Source: Haplosporangium gracile (lineage: Eukaryota > Mortierellomycota > Mortierellomycetes > Mortierellales > Mortierellaceae). Taken from it: DNA of 64,000 nt. Numbering within the stretch: the first letter of the stretch is position 1; each line of letters opens with the position of its first letter. Both the position numbers and the translations under genes were made by a program. Where the stretch lies: NCBI GenBank assembly GCA_015499985.1, contig JAAAUF010000001.1, positions 156,570 through 220,569 on the forward strand, read 5' to 3'. The notes beneath the pieces were generated by a model that had not been told where the DNA came from, made no database searches, and saw only the letters and a program-made list of their open reading frames with translations. Positions 53,576-64,000 of this stretch are shown here, in pieces.

Positions 53576-55177
53576 ATGATCACTCCTCGTCCTCGCACGG
53601 CCATAGTCGCCACACTCGCCATCATCTCGGCCCTCCTCTCCTCCTCCTCCTCCGTCTCAGCCCAGGATTCTCCCACCCCATACGACTGTGCAAAGATCTC
53701 TGTTGCTGGAAACTCCTATGACATCTCTGCCTTGAAGAAGTACGACAATTCTCTCTTTTCATTTTGTTGCCTCTTTGTTTGCCAATGGCTCATATGTCAA
53801 AAATTGCTTTAGTTGACACACAGACAACCCTAACCATGCGCGCGCCGTCAATGTGCCTTGGCTGTTGTTTTGTTTTTCCTTTTTTTTCTAGAACTTATCT
53901 TGTCAAGGGTGAGGTCACTCCAGTACATCCCCACAAACAGCGGATCGACTATTTCGTGAACCCTTGCCAAGCTATTGTTGTCCCCGACGGTGAGGCCAAT
54001 CAGCACTGTGTCTCCGGCACCTGGGTCTGTCAGGAGATAAAGGTCATCATTGCTGACGCCGAGCCCAAGACTCTCTCCCTTCTACCCATTGCCGGAACCG
54101 CACCCGCCGCGGATGGCGTCCCAGCACGTGAGGTCGCTCCTCTTCCCACCCTTGCTGACAAGATTGAGAATGTTGCCGAAGGTATGCTTATTGTTGTTTT
54201 TTTGTTGTAACGTGTTTAGTATCAGCTAAAAAGGAGGAAGGGAGAAGGAGGGGGGGGGGGGAACACATTCTTTTGTCGGCTATCGTTGGCGTGCTGTAAT
54301 AATGCTGTGTCCATGACTATGATATCTCTACTGTGTAGTGTTGTGTTCAGTTCTTCAATTCCTATACTTTTTCCTAACTCCCTATTTTGCCTTGTTTAGT
54401 GCCATGGAAATTGACCTTGAAGGGAGGATTGATTGGAAAACAGGACCAGTCGGCCGTCATCACCTTTATCTGCGATGCTTCAGTTGTAAGTAGAGAGACT
54501 TATTACGTTCAACAGGATGTGTTCAGGATACGTTATTACAGGAACAGACAACGGCTGGACAGCCCAGGACTAAGACTTTTTTTTTCAATTATTTGATATA
54601 GACCGATGATAACCTTGCCCCTACGCTGACCGGATACCAGAACGGAGTGGCGTCTTTCCAGTGGAAGCATAAGTCTGCTTGCGCGTAAGTTCTTTTTCAA
54701 TCCTCGCCTCACACCTTCTTTTGTGGCGATTCAGGATTTTGAAATAGTTAGAAATGGATCTTCGACGCTGACTGTGTCCTACATTTTTTTTTTCAAAACA
54801 TTTAGTGTCCACACTCAGTTGCCTGTCCAAGAGAGCATGAGCGGATTCAGCGTGTTCTTAACAGTGTTCTTTTCATTTGCTTTCATCTACCTTGCTCTCG
54901 GTGCCGTGTACAACCACCAGGTCTATGGTGCCAAGGGACTCGACCTCCTTCCCCACAAAGGTAGCTTTCAATCCCCTCTTCGATTGTGTATTGTGTTCAT
55001 TTACACCTCGTTTTTTATTTACTGAAGCTAATATCTGATACCGTTTTTTTACCTGCTTTTATTTTTTCTGGCACAGATTTCTGGAGAGACTTCCCCAGCC
55101 TGGTGGTCGATGTTGTTCATCACGTCTGGAATTCAGTTACAGGACGCGCCAGAGGAAGTGGATACGTGTCTGTGTAA
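53576..55177 (+). CDS. ATG27: Autophagy-related protein 27, type I membrane protein
   Basis: Single-pass Golgi, endosome and vacuole protein that supports Atg9 vesicle traffic. Six exons: 53576-53739, 53892-54181, 54400-54485, 54602-54684, 54806-54960 and 55077-55177, 292 aa. A signal peptide covers about 1-29 (VATLAIISALLSSSSSVSAQ). The luminal MRH-like domain starts YDCAKI...YDISALKKTY, with Cys residues at PYDC, NPCQ, QHCV, WVCQ, FICD and SACA as expected for disulfide pairs. One transmembrane helix lies near 222-243 (FSVFLTVFFSFAFIYLALGAVY). The cytosolic tail has LDLLPHKDFWRDFPSLVVDVVHHVW and ends GYVSV. Yeast Atg27 ends with a YSAV sorting signal, and this tail looks equivalent. An Ala/Pro-rich insert near 125-145 is not conserved as far as I can judge. 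Confidence 0.9.
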
Positions 55178-55591
55178 AAATAACACACTGGACAAAAAAA
55201 AAAAAAAAATAACACACATAACTCTCTCACCCTACCCCCGTCCTCAGTGTCCAAAATTGCCACGTAGTCATTGTTTCTCCCCGCTCCCCCCTCCCTTTTT
55301 TTTTTTCTTTTGCTTTTTATAATGCATTCCACCCAGTTTCTTATTTTGATATCCAGAAACAGTTTCCTTGTTTGCAATCACAATCGAGAGTCCTTTTTGT
55401 TTTCAATACGTCAGATAGTACACAAGTATGTATTGATGTTTTTTGATGATTTCATTGGAGGGGTGTTTTTTTGTGTCAAAACGCAAACAAACGCGAGATC
55501 TTTATGAGTAACAGACTGAAAAAAGGTCCACAAGGGGAGAAAAGAATGAACTTCTTTCCAGTATCTGCTGGTACAAGTGCAAGCAAAGTAT

Positions 55592-55869
55592 TTAAAGACC
55601 CAGCTTGGTGCGGCGCCAGTGGCGACGCTTGGCGTTGTAACGGATCTATTAAGAACAAGGGAGCAATGAACAGACAATGTCAGTCGTCTGGATCAAGTAC
55701 AGAAAAATATAAAAACAGCACAAAAGAATGCGCCAATAAAATAAAGCCTTCCAATGTTATAGATACGTACCTTGTTGTCGGTGCGCATGCGGCACCAGTT
55801 GGGCAGAGGGCGGTTCTGCTTCTGCTTCTTTCCGAGCTTGCGCTTGATGATAAACGACTTGTTGGAAGG
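55592..55869 (-). CDS. RPL39: 60S ribosomal protein eL39 (start exon unresolved)
   Basis: Small basic protein of the large ribosomal subunit exit tunnel. Two exons are certain: 55869-55771 ([18 protein letters not shown]... to RTDNK) and 55645-55592 ([17 protein letters not shown] and stop). Together they give 50 residues, so only the initiator Met is missing from the usual 51. The coding exon opens directly after AACAATAG, so the ATG must lie alone at the end of an upstream exon, an arrangement common in ribosomal protein genes. Candidates on the minus strand are ATG|GTACTA at 56,795-56,793, after a C/T-rich tract, and ATGATTACG|GTAAGT at 56,920-56,912, which would add two residues. Either implies a first intron of about 0.9-1.0 kb. 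Confidence 0.92.
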
Positions 55870-57035
55870 CTATTGTTTAAAGAAAAGATATTGACAGAGA
55901 AAAACGTGATAAGTCGCGTGGAACTTCAACATTTGTCTATGAGGTGTGGTTTGAAGTGTAGGAGTGTCCTGTGCGTCCTGCTGTTATGTAGTTGACAACT
56001 TCTGCTTTCCTGCCTTGATTTTAAAAGAGTACTGTGATACTGAAGGTTGTTGATACGCCTGATCGATATATACTGTAGCTGTGAACTGGGCAAAGGCCGC
56101 CTCTTCTAAGCTACGCCCTCTCAGAAACATATCTTTCTAACTGATCAAGTTTCAAGGCAGAAGGAAAGCGGGATCAAAGTGACCCTGCACTCCTTTTCCC
56201 TTTCGTCCTGAACAGCCTAAGAAACGTTCCTGGGTTGGCGGCAGGGGTTCCTTGCACGCCAGAGCAGGCAGTACAGCTGTATTTGCTAACTGAAAAGGTC
56301 GAATCGTTCGTCGCCAGTGAGTTGGTTGTTGGGTGTTGGGAGGTGTCTGTGTTGCAAGTCAGACAGGAATTTGATGCAGGGTTTCTCCATGGAAAAGACT
56401 AGATTTCTACGCCCATGGGTTTTCCCGTCAGTTTACATCCAGTCCTTCCGGAAGTCTCCTTTTCATTGAAATAAAAGCGTCCGTTGTTATGTCGAGATGT
56501 CGAGTGCGTCGAGGCTCTGTTGAGCGATGGGTAAAGATGCTGTTTTCCGGCTTTTGTGACCACCTAGCAAACCAGCCTGGCCAAGCCGGCTCATAGATGA
56601 AAAATGGGTGCCGAGTGGGTTGACGATGGTGATATTGTTTCTAGATATGATTGTCGATGAAGTCCTGAATAACGAGCGTCGCAAAGGTGCCAGGTAAAGT
56701 GATGGATGATACGGATGCATGGTTGGATGGGTCCCCTTTGACCCTCAACTCATCTATCGATGGGTGTGCTCCTATGACCCAGTATGTAGTACCATTTTGA
56801 TTATTCCAAAGAGAGGAGGTTCAATTTGCCCCGACCAGGAAAACCTATCTTCAACCCTCCACAGGCGCACCCTGGTACTGTTGCAGCTCGTGCGACATTA
56901 TGAATACTTACCGTAATCATCTCGATTTTAAAAGCACCTTCGCCCACACGAAAAAAGCACAAACGCCAAACTCAACCACCGCCACCACACTCCCCCTCAC
57001 ACAACTCACACAGCAGGAGACAGGAGGAAGGAGCA
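55870..57035. other. Region between eL39 coding exons and ORC2
   Basis: Probably the first intron, leader and promoter of eL39 plus the ORC2 promoter. A TATATA lies at 56,067-56,072. A 77-codon minus-strand ORF at 56,487-56,720 begins with ATG but matches nothing I know. Confidence 0.4.
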
Positions 57036-59078
57036 ATGGCTGCAAAAATGGTCCGAATCTTGTACCAAGGAAACGATGAGATCCCAACCCACATCATCTG
57101 CCAGGTCTCCCCACGCGATGCAGAACGGGAGGCCACCCTGGCCCTCAAGCTCAAAAAGTCCACAACCATAGGAGGAAGAGTAGGAACAACAACAGCGGCG
57201 GCAGGAAAGCAGAGGCGGAAACAAGGGTACAGTCTTGTTTCGGGTTTGACAGTGGAGAAGCTGGACAGCTTGACAGCCAAGGCGAAGCATATTAAGGAGG
57301 ATCAGGAACGGTCTGCTGCTTTGCAGGATGTCTTTCTGCCCACTTCTTCTTCAGACGCCGCTGCTATTGCTACTGTTGGAGCCACCACCAATCACGTTAT
57401 ACCCCAGTCGTCTTCGTCAACTACAGCGGCGAATTCTACGACAACAACAATAAAGACGACGACGGCAACAGTATCAGGAAGCACGGCAAACAAGATTGGA
57501 TCTATGATGAGCGGCGGCGCATCGTCATCACTAGCAGGAGCCAGGAAGGTTGACGATGAGGGCGATGTGGAGATGGAGGATCCGACGATTAGACATGCGC
57601 GTGGTCGAGAGGTCTTTGGATTCCAAACGCATCGCAAGTCCGCAGGACTCAAAAACCTGATTGAACAAGAAAAGAGCCTCGCCATCGCCACCACCACTAC
57701 CACAGCATCAACAGCAGCGAAGGGAAAGGCGACGAGGGGATCAAAAGCAAACAAGGCTGAGGACGAGAAGGAAGAAGAAGTGGGAGACGAAGGGTTGTCG
57801 GCAGAGCGATCAGCCAAACGGCGGCGGGTCGCTAAGGCCATCTCCCAGATGAATCATGCTGGTTCAGACAACTCTGAAGATTCGGATCAGGAACAGGAGG
57901 AAGAAGACGAGAGTGATTCAGATGATGAGCAATACAGAAGGAATGACAGTATGCTGGAAGAGACTGCGCGGGATGCAACCGAAGCCGCAGGAGAGCAAAA
58001 GTCATTCTTCGAGGAGGACGAGATGGGCGCCGAGCGATACTTCCAGGACCTCTACCAGAAATCCAAAACCTCCAACAACACCCTCTCTAAACTCCCGACC
58101 CTCGAGCACGCCGATTTCATCCAAGCCATCAAGCGCGCCCCCGCCAAACACGCACAGGAGATCGAAATGCTTCGACTGTTGTATGAGGAGCAGTTCTCAC
58201 AGTGGTTCTTTGAACTTGTCTCTGGGTTCAACCTCCTTATCTATGGTTATGGATCAAAACGACAGCTCCTGACACAGTTTGCGACGACCATGTTGACCGA
58301 TGCACCCCTGATCATCGTCAATGGATACTTCCCGACCGTCACCATTAAGGAGATCCTCGACAAGATCAGTTCTACAGCACTCAACTACTCGGGCCCGACC
58401 GGATCCCTCCAGGAGCAAGTCGCCTTTATCCGAGCCTACTTCGCACAGCCGGAACGGGATGTTCAAAAACTCTACCTCCTCATCCACAACATTGATGGAT
58501 CAGCACTCCGCGCTGAAAAGACCCAATCGGCACTTTCTCTCCTCGCCTCTTGCCCACATATCCACCTCATTGCCTCGATCGACCACATCAACGCCAACAT
58601 CCTCTGGGACACTGTCAAATCTGCGCGTTTCAATTGGGTATGGCATGAACTGACGACCTTTCGCCCTTATTTGACCGAAACCAGTTTCGAGAACTCGATC
58701 ATGGTCCGACAGGGCGAGTTGGGAGCTCGCGGTATCCAGTTTGTCCTGGCCAGTTTGACGTCTAACGGAAAGGGACTTTTCAAGGTCCTGGCTGAACACC
58801 AGATCCAAGCCGAGACCAACGCCGACGACAACGGAGGGGGAACCGGCACGAGTGGTGGAACCAAGAACTACATGGAGTTGGGGATGGCTTACAATGCACT
58901 GTTCAAGAAGTGCCAAGAGAACTTCTTGGTCAGCAATGCAGTCACCTTCCGGACACAACTCACAGAATTCAGAGACCATCGGATCGTTCAGTCCAAGAAA
59001 GGGCCCGACGGCATCGAGATCTTGTTTATTCCGCTCTCTGCCAGTGTTCTCGAGGGTATCCTCGACAACATGACTTAA
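57036..59078 (+). CDS. ORC2: Origin recognition complex subunit 2
   Basis: Subunit of the six-protein ORC that marks replication origins in the nucleus. Intronless, 680 aa; the ATG at 57,036 is the first in frame and heads MAAKMVRILYQ. The first 300 residues are low complexity (Thr/Ala runs, acidic stretches such as DQEQEEEDESDSDDEQ, and basic SAKRRRVAK, a likely nuclear signal). The conserved core spans about 335-680: FQDLYQKSKTSNNTLSKLP, MLRLLYEEQFSQWFFELVSG, the AAA-like LLIYGYGSKRQLLTQFA in place of a strict Walker A, LIIVNGYFP, and LLIHNIDGSALR. These are followed by HLIASIDHINANILWD and the C-terminal winged-helix sequence TFRTQLTEFRDHRIVQSKKG. It converges with the NTO1-like gene (359 bp between stops). 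Confidence 0.95.
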   Translation: MAAKMVRILYQGNDEIPTHIICQVSPRDAEREATLALKLKKSTTIGGRVGTTTAAAGKQRRKQGYSLVSGLTVEKLDSLTAKAKHIKEDQERSAALQDVFLPTSSSDAAAIATVGATTNHVIPQSSSSTTAANSTTTTIKTTTATVSGSTANKIGSMMSGGASSSLAGARKVDDEGDVEMEDPTIRHARGREVFGFQTHRKSAGLKNLIEQEKSLAIATTTTTASTAAKGKATRGSKANKAEDEKEEEVGDEGLSAERSAKRRRVAKAISQMNHAGSDNSEDSDQEQEEEDESDSDDEQYRRNDSMLEETARDATEAAGEQKSFFEEDEMGAERYFQDLYQKSKTSNNTLSKLPTLEHADFIQAIKRAPAKHAQEIEMLRLLYEEQFSQWFFELVSGFNLLIYGYGSKRQLLTQFATTMLTDAPLIIVNGYFPTVTIKEILDKISSTALNYSGPTGSLQEQVAFIRAYFAQPERDVQKLYLLIHNIDGSALRAEKTQSALSLLASCPHIHLIASIDHINANILWDTVKSARFNWVWHELTTFRPYLTETSFENSIMVRQGELGARGIQFVLASLTSNGKGLFKVLAEHQIQAETNADDNGGGTGTSGGTKNYMELGMAYNALFKKCQENFLVSNAVTFRTQLTEFRDHRIVQSKKGPDGIEILFIPLSASVLEGILDNMT

Positions 59079-59437
59079 TAAAAACCACACAACAGTCATG
59101 TAGACTGCACTTGTACAGAACTTCAAATTGTTTCTGCGTTCCATTTTACAATCTCAGTATTTTTTTCTATTGACCTGCTGCTGAGCCGAATTGTCTTGCG
59201 CTTGTCATTCTTCTTCGTCACACCCTTCGCGCTCACCTCCCTTGTCTCTTGGTCGTCGAGGTATCGCGTCATTATAAGTGACATTTTCATCACACACTTT
59301 ACACAAAGAAGGCAGACTCTTCGTCAAATCAAAAAGAAAAAGTGGTATTATTACGAAACTTTAGGCATGAATAACTGTCAAAAGATACGCGATCGTTGTG
59401 TCTAAAAAGAAGTAGGGGTGAAGTGGCATGAGTTCGT
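59079..59437. other. Convergent 3' region between ORC2 and NTO1-like gene
   Basis: 359 bp of A/T-rich DNA with no gene, holding both 3' UTRs. Confidence 0.6.
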
Positions 59438-62400
59438 TCACACTGCGGATGGATGCTGATGCTGGTACTCACCAAAAGTACTGTCAACGCCACCCTTACT
59501 GCTACTACCCCTGGAACCAGCCAAGCTGGACCGACGAGGTCCGAGTGCTGCGGCATTCACGGCCTGAGGGGTTGCCTCCTGTGACCGTAACCGCCGAGCG
59601 TTGCCCGCTCCAGACTCATCATCTAGCTCCTCCGGGGGACTCGATCGTCCCAGACCGGCCTTCTTTTGACGCTTGCGCGGAGGCTCCTCCTTGGCTCGAA
59701 CAGCTTCGCTCTCTTCGGACCGCTCCGCTGCATCCGACTCCTCCTCCCCCTTGCCGCCACCGTTCGCATCCCCATCTTCCTCAAGACGATGTTTCTCCAC
59801 GTCCCCATGGGATCTCCGCTTGCCTTTGGACGGACGCTCGTTCACAGAGTTCCTCTTTGTCGCCGGTTTGTGGTTTGATTCCGTTGACTTTTCAGAAGAT
59901 TCCTGCTGCTGTTCCATGTCCTCTGGCGATCCCGCTTTCCTCTTTCCAGCACTGCTCTCTATAGCTTCATCGTGAGAACTTGACCCGACGATCTTCTGTC
60001 TTCCATTGACTTGTGACTTTGTCGCCAACGGCGATCCTGGTTGTGACCTGGATTTGGTTTGGGCATCTTCATCGAGCGCAGGTGAATTTATGTCGACCGA
60101 AATCTTGCCAGCAACCCTCCTTGGCCGAGTGGCAACAACAGGCTTGGAAACCTCCTTCTTCTCAGCTTCGTCCTCTGACGTCTCCTCCCCACGAGCTCGC
60201 CTGGCCAGAGCCTCCGCCTGCAACCGCGCCTTCTCTGCCTTTTGACTATGGTATTTCTCCATACGGTCCTTAGCCTTGGCCTCCTTGTCCAATTTTTTCT
60301 GAATCGCCTTCTCCCTACCCTTGCGTCGGCTCTCATCACGCTTAATTGTCTCCAGCCGCGCAGCTTCGGCATTATCTCCTTTTGATGGATCTGGCAAAAA
60401 TTGCTCAGGAGCCAACGCTTGCCCAGGAGCCAACGATGATGTACGTGTCGAAGAAGTCTGCTCCTCGTCGTCGCCGTCCTCACCTTCCGTCGTGTCCTCC
60501 TCGCCCTCGACTACAACATATGCCCATCCCTTGGGTGCCTTTTTGTTGATCACTACCGCTTTGTCGACAATCGATGGCTTCAATCGCGACTGTAAGCTAT
60601 TCGCCAGAGTTCTCGACTTTTTGGACTTTAGCTTTATCTTTTCCAGTAACTCATCCGCAGCCTCCAGTTCGACGTGCTCGCCAGTTTGCTCCCTAGCCCT
60701 AGCCATGTCCGCTCTCGTCAACGTAGCCGTCTTGAGCTTAGGAGCCTCTGGCTTGAATCCTGTTCGTATGGGTGCTCCTGCTCGTACAGGTGCTATTGCT
60801 CGCACGGGTGCAGCTGTTCGTACGGGTGCTCGGAATCCGGGCGATTGATCCAGTATTGATGTCGATGGTTTGGCGTCGCCGTTGGGTGTTGGCGGCTGGC
60901 TGTTTCCCTGTGAGCCTCTGCCTGGAGTGCCCCTGAGCGTCCGTGCCGAAACTACTTTTGGCGGTTCGGCCGTTGGATCATTGCGTCTTCGCCTACGCTT
61001 GGGCGAGGTAGTATCAGCAGGAGTAGAGAGGGGAGAGGCTGGCAATTCCTCGGCCTGAATATGATTCTCCGCATCGTCGTCAGACTTTTGAAAAGGCACC
61101 AAGCTGTAGCTGAAGATGTCTTGATCGATAGGAACCGCCAGAAATCCCGTGTTTGGGTCAATGTCTAGGCTCTCGTAATCCTCCTTGGCCTTCTCCAGTA
61201 GTGGCTCTCCTTGTTTGGACTGACGAATAGCAGACCGGTAGTAGGGCGTATCAGCGTTGTTGTAGGTTATGCAGTTCTTGTAAATCAGCCGCACATCATC
61301 CTATAGTCCAAGTGTTAGAATATAAGAGCGTGTCAGTAAGGCCTTATAGCAGAACAGTAAAACATAAATGAGAAATTGCAAGGATAACTTACAGAAAACT
61401 CGTCTACAGACTGGTACTTGTGAGCGACGAGTTTCTCGTTAATGGTCTGGAAAGAAATCGGGTTCTTGATCACGTCATGGTAGTCCTGGACCTCCTCTGC
61501 CGAGATGGGATATGCAAAATACTTTTGACGATCCAGCCTATACAAAAGGACAAAGAAAAGGTGTGAATAGTCCGTCATAAGTACTCCTCTTATTTGATCT
61601 GTCAATTTTTAGTAAGATATTGCAAGCCAGACTCACTTACTTCTCTAGCTCGATCAAAGTATCCTCCAGGATCGTCTTGAGCGGGAACATAATCTTGGAG
61701 AGGTATCGATTCTGCAGCTCCTGTCGCTTCAGCTTAGCTCTCTCACGTTTCCGAACAAGCTCTGCGAGCATCCGCACCTTCTCCAGATCGCCTCGCAACA
61801 ACAACTGCGTCTGCAACTTCTTTGTCTTTTCCTCCTCTGTTTGTCGGTGGGCCGAGGCTGACGCTGTCCATGGCTCGAGGTGGAGACGCTTCAAAAGTGG
61901 AGCCCCGCGACGCGACTCACGCTTCAGCGACCAGTATTTACAGATGGTATAAAGAAAGTTCTGGGCGGACACCTTCTTCTGACCTGCTGCCTTTGTCGTA
62001 AGTTTGGACACAAATGGCAGAAGACGGTTGACGATCAGCATAGGCGCCAGAGGAGCGCCGGGTGTATAGTGTTTCTGGTGGGCGAGAGCAGCCTTGGACG
62101 TCCTTGATCCTCCAAGTGATTGTGAAGTCGCTAGCGCTGATATCGATCCTTTGTCGCTACTGGAGGAAGTGAGTCGCCTATCAACAGTCTCCTCGGAATC
62201 ACTGCGACCGTAATCCAGGTCATCGCTGTCGTCATCCAATGCGCGAATCTTGACGCGCTTCTTCTTGAGTCCCTTGTTTGCTATCACCGCAGCTGCTGCT
62301 CCTGCAATATCGATCGATCCCTTGTAATCGCGCTAGAAACGAGGAAATGCAACATTAACTAGGTTAGATGTAACCTGAAACAATCTCTTCCTATATAATA

Positions 62401-64000
62401 AGCATGCATCAAGCGCCTGCCTTACTGGTGTGTGCTTGTGGCAGTGGGCGCGATAGACCAAGACCTCCCCTCCTGAATTGGTGACCTTGGACAGCTTGGA
62501 CTTCATGTACAGGTGAGCCTTGCGTGCGCAAGTCACATGAAATGCACGGACACAGTTCTTGGTCTCACACTGGATACAGGCGCCCATCCGAAGCTTGCAT
62601 ATATAACATGTCAGCTTCCATCGACTCGACGGGATCTTTTCGATATTGTCAATGGGTTCCATGTAGACAACATTGGCCACTCCGACTTCTGGAATCCAGC
62701 TGGCGCACAAAAGATGAGCCCAGCGACTTGTGTTAGTCTGCTTAAAGGCGCCTCCTTCACCTGGACAGAATATACAGGATACTGGCATTTGAGGCGACAG
62801 CATACACTTCCTGCAAAGCCATTGACCTTCGGGGATATATGGAATACCATAGCAATCTATGAAGTAGAGGGAGTGGAATGGTTAGAAATGTAAACTAATT
62901 AGGCGCGGAAGGGCGTGTTGTGAGTAAAATAGTACACGCTTTGTCGAGAATGCCTGGTCTTTACCTTGGTGAACAGCGAGGTTGCAGCCATCGCAAAAGA
63001 CAATCGCATTGCTGTTTTCACACTCGCCGTCGTCGCAAATGTTACAGGCGGAATCCTCGGGAGGCAGGTTTTCCGTGGGTTTGGGAATGTTCTTCGTCTA
63101 TTATTACAACGTTTAAAAACCACGGTCAGTCTCCATATTCATTAAAAAACTGCAAGCAGTTGGGATCATGTCTTACCAAGTCAAACCACTCCTTCTCCAG
63201 CCGGTCAAAGATCTTTTCAAACATGGTCGAAGTCACTTCGCTCAGGTCCTGCTTCCGTCTTTGCGCGTTAACTTCTTTAAGCCAGATTTCGTCTATAATG
63301 AAAAAAAGAAATGCATTGTCAGTAGTTATTCCACCTTCATGTTGATGGATGTATAGGCCGTCCTTGCGAGTTTTCAGCATGCCCTACCTTGCTCATCCAT
63401 GTCGTACTCCACGCGCTCCGCAAGCTCTGTCTCTGTTGGCTCTATTGTAGTCAAAAAAGAATAATTTAGAAGCTTATTAGTATCATATCCTGTAATAACA
63501 TACAAGCATCACATCCCAAAGAAGCTCCAAAGAGCTAAAGACGTACCGATATATCGCACGTTATGTGTTGTCGGTAAATGGTATTCTTCCAGATCATCCT
63601 CTTCGCGTGGAATCAACCGGAATGTCGATTTAGGGAGCAGCGTCAAAGGAGTCTTGGGCTCGAGCATAGTAATCAATGCAAGAGGTGGTGGCGCGAGTGT
63701 AGTGATCTTGATCGTCGGTAAAACAGTCACCTGCGCTGCTGCCTTGGATGGTCGTGTACTTGGCTGCACTAGTTTGTGCTCTGTCTCCTGAGCGCATACG
63801 GCCGTGGTAACTTCGTCCCGAGGTTTCTCAGCCACAGCGTCTGCCAGAGGGGCGATATTGAGAGTGAGGGTAGATGAGGTCGATTCCTTCGATTCCTTCG
63901 CTTCCTTCATCTCCGTGTCCACGTCCATGGCGTCGCTTTCCAGCTTGATCTCCGGACTCTCGATGGCGGCGGTGGTTGGCTTGACAAGTTCCGACGACCC
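59438..64000 (-). CDS. NTO1: NTO1/BRPF-type scaffold: EPL1, PHD, extended PHD and bromodomain (5' partial)
   Basis: Chromatin reader and scaffold of a MYST-type histone H3 acetyltransferase complex (NuA3 or MOZ/MORF-like). Exons in transcript order: >64000-63547, 63441-63388, 63292-63177, 63097-62965, 62856-62426, 62332-61641, 61537-61393 and 61300-59438; 1295 residues visible and open at the window edge. Splicing rebuilds the EPL1 block [20 protein letters not shown] and DEIWLKEVN. The PHD finger is [20 protein letters not shown]...WLCRKC. The zinc knuckle and ePHD follow ([49 protein letters not shown]). The bromodomain has [21 protein letters not shown] and [14 protein letters not shown] with the acetyl-lysine Asn. 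The C-terminal 550 residues are charged and disordered, with an APVR repeat. No PWWP domain was recognised. Confidence 0.93.
60768..60836 (-). repeat. APVR hexapeptide tandem repeat in the NTO1-like tail
   Basis: Four successive units ([24 protein letters not shown]) encoded by an 18-bp imperfect tandem repeat. Confidence 0.85.

Noticed and set aside
56487..56720. 77-codon minus-strand ORF upstream of eL39
   Set aside because: It has an ATG but no recognisable homology, and it most likely lies within the eL39 leader intron. Listed only as unexplained.

Overview
The window reads as fungal nuclear DNA. Its genes are intron-rich, with GT-AG introns of about 60-540 nt and one apparent GC-AG intron. 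Leaders are pyrimidine-rich, and the gene set is fungal: two small secreted chitin deacetylases, a GH85 endoglycosidase, ATG10, ATG27 and a CSC1-type channel. The gene mix and the long simple-sequence intergenic DNA suggest an early-diverging fungus, probably Mucoromycota/Mortierellomycota. That placement is inference, not proof.

Layout. At 1-1,330 the minus strand carries what looks like the promoter, spliced leader and first coding codons of a gene leaving the left edge. About 1,331-18,100 is a 17-kb stretch with no recognisable gene, rich in homopolymer and pyrimidine/purine tracts. From 18,358 the DNA becomes gene-dense. In order: alanine aminotransferase (+), ATG10 (-), GH85 endo-beta-N-acetylglucosaminidase (+), CSC1-like mechanosensitive channel (+), mitochondrial pyruvate carrier MPC2 (+), MINDY-type deubiquitinase (-), a TPR/F-box/LRR protein of Dia2/Pof3 type (-), triosephosphate isomerase (+, with an assembly gap over the catalytic Glu), a peroxisomal PECR-like reductase (+), two paralogous chitin deacetylases (+,+), methylthioribulose-1-phosphate dehydratase (-), ATG27 (+), ribosomal protein eL39 (-), ORC2 (+), and an EPL1-PHD-ePHD-bromodomain NTO1/BRPF protein (-) that leaves the right edge.

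I assembled the gene models by hand. Every complete model closes in frame over all exons (for example 499, 258, 995, 1144, 117, 866, 658, 334, 258, 259, 232 and 292 residues), which supports the splice calls; exceptions are noted (eL39 start, MDE1 last exon, MINDY second exon).

The genes are mostly unrelated housekeeping functions. Small themes are pyruvate metabolism (ALT, MPC2, TPI), autophagy and vesicle traffic (ATG10, ATG27), cell wall and glycan handling (two CE4 enzymes, GH85), and DNA or chromatin (ORC2, NTO1, Dia2-like). I found no prophage, CRISPR array, transposase gene, rRNA or tRNA, and no convincing new multi-gene system. The most unusual items are the 17-kb gene-free region, the micro-exons, the GC-AG intron in ATG10, shifted intron positions between the two deacetylases, and the gap-broken TPI gene.
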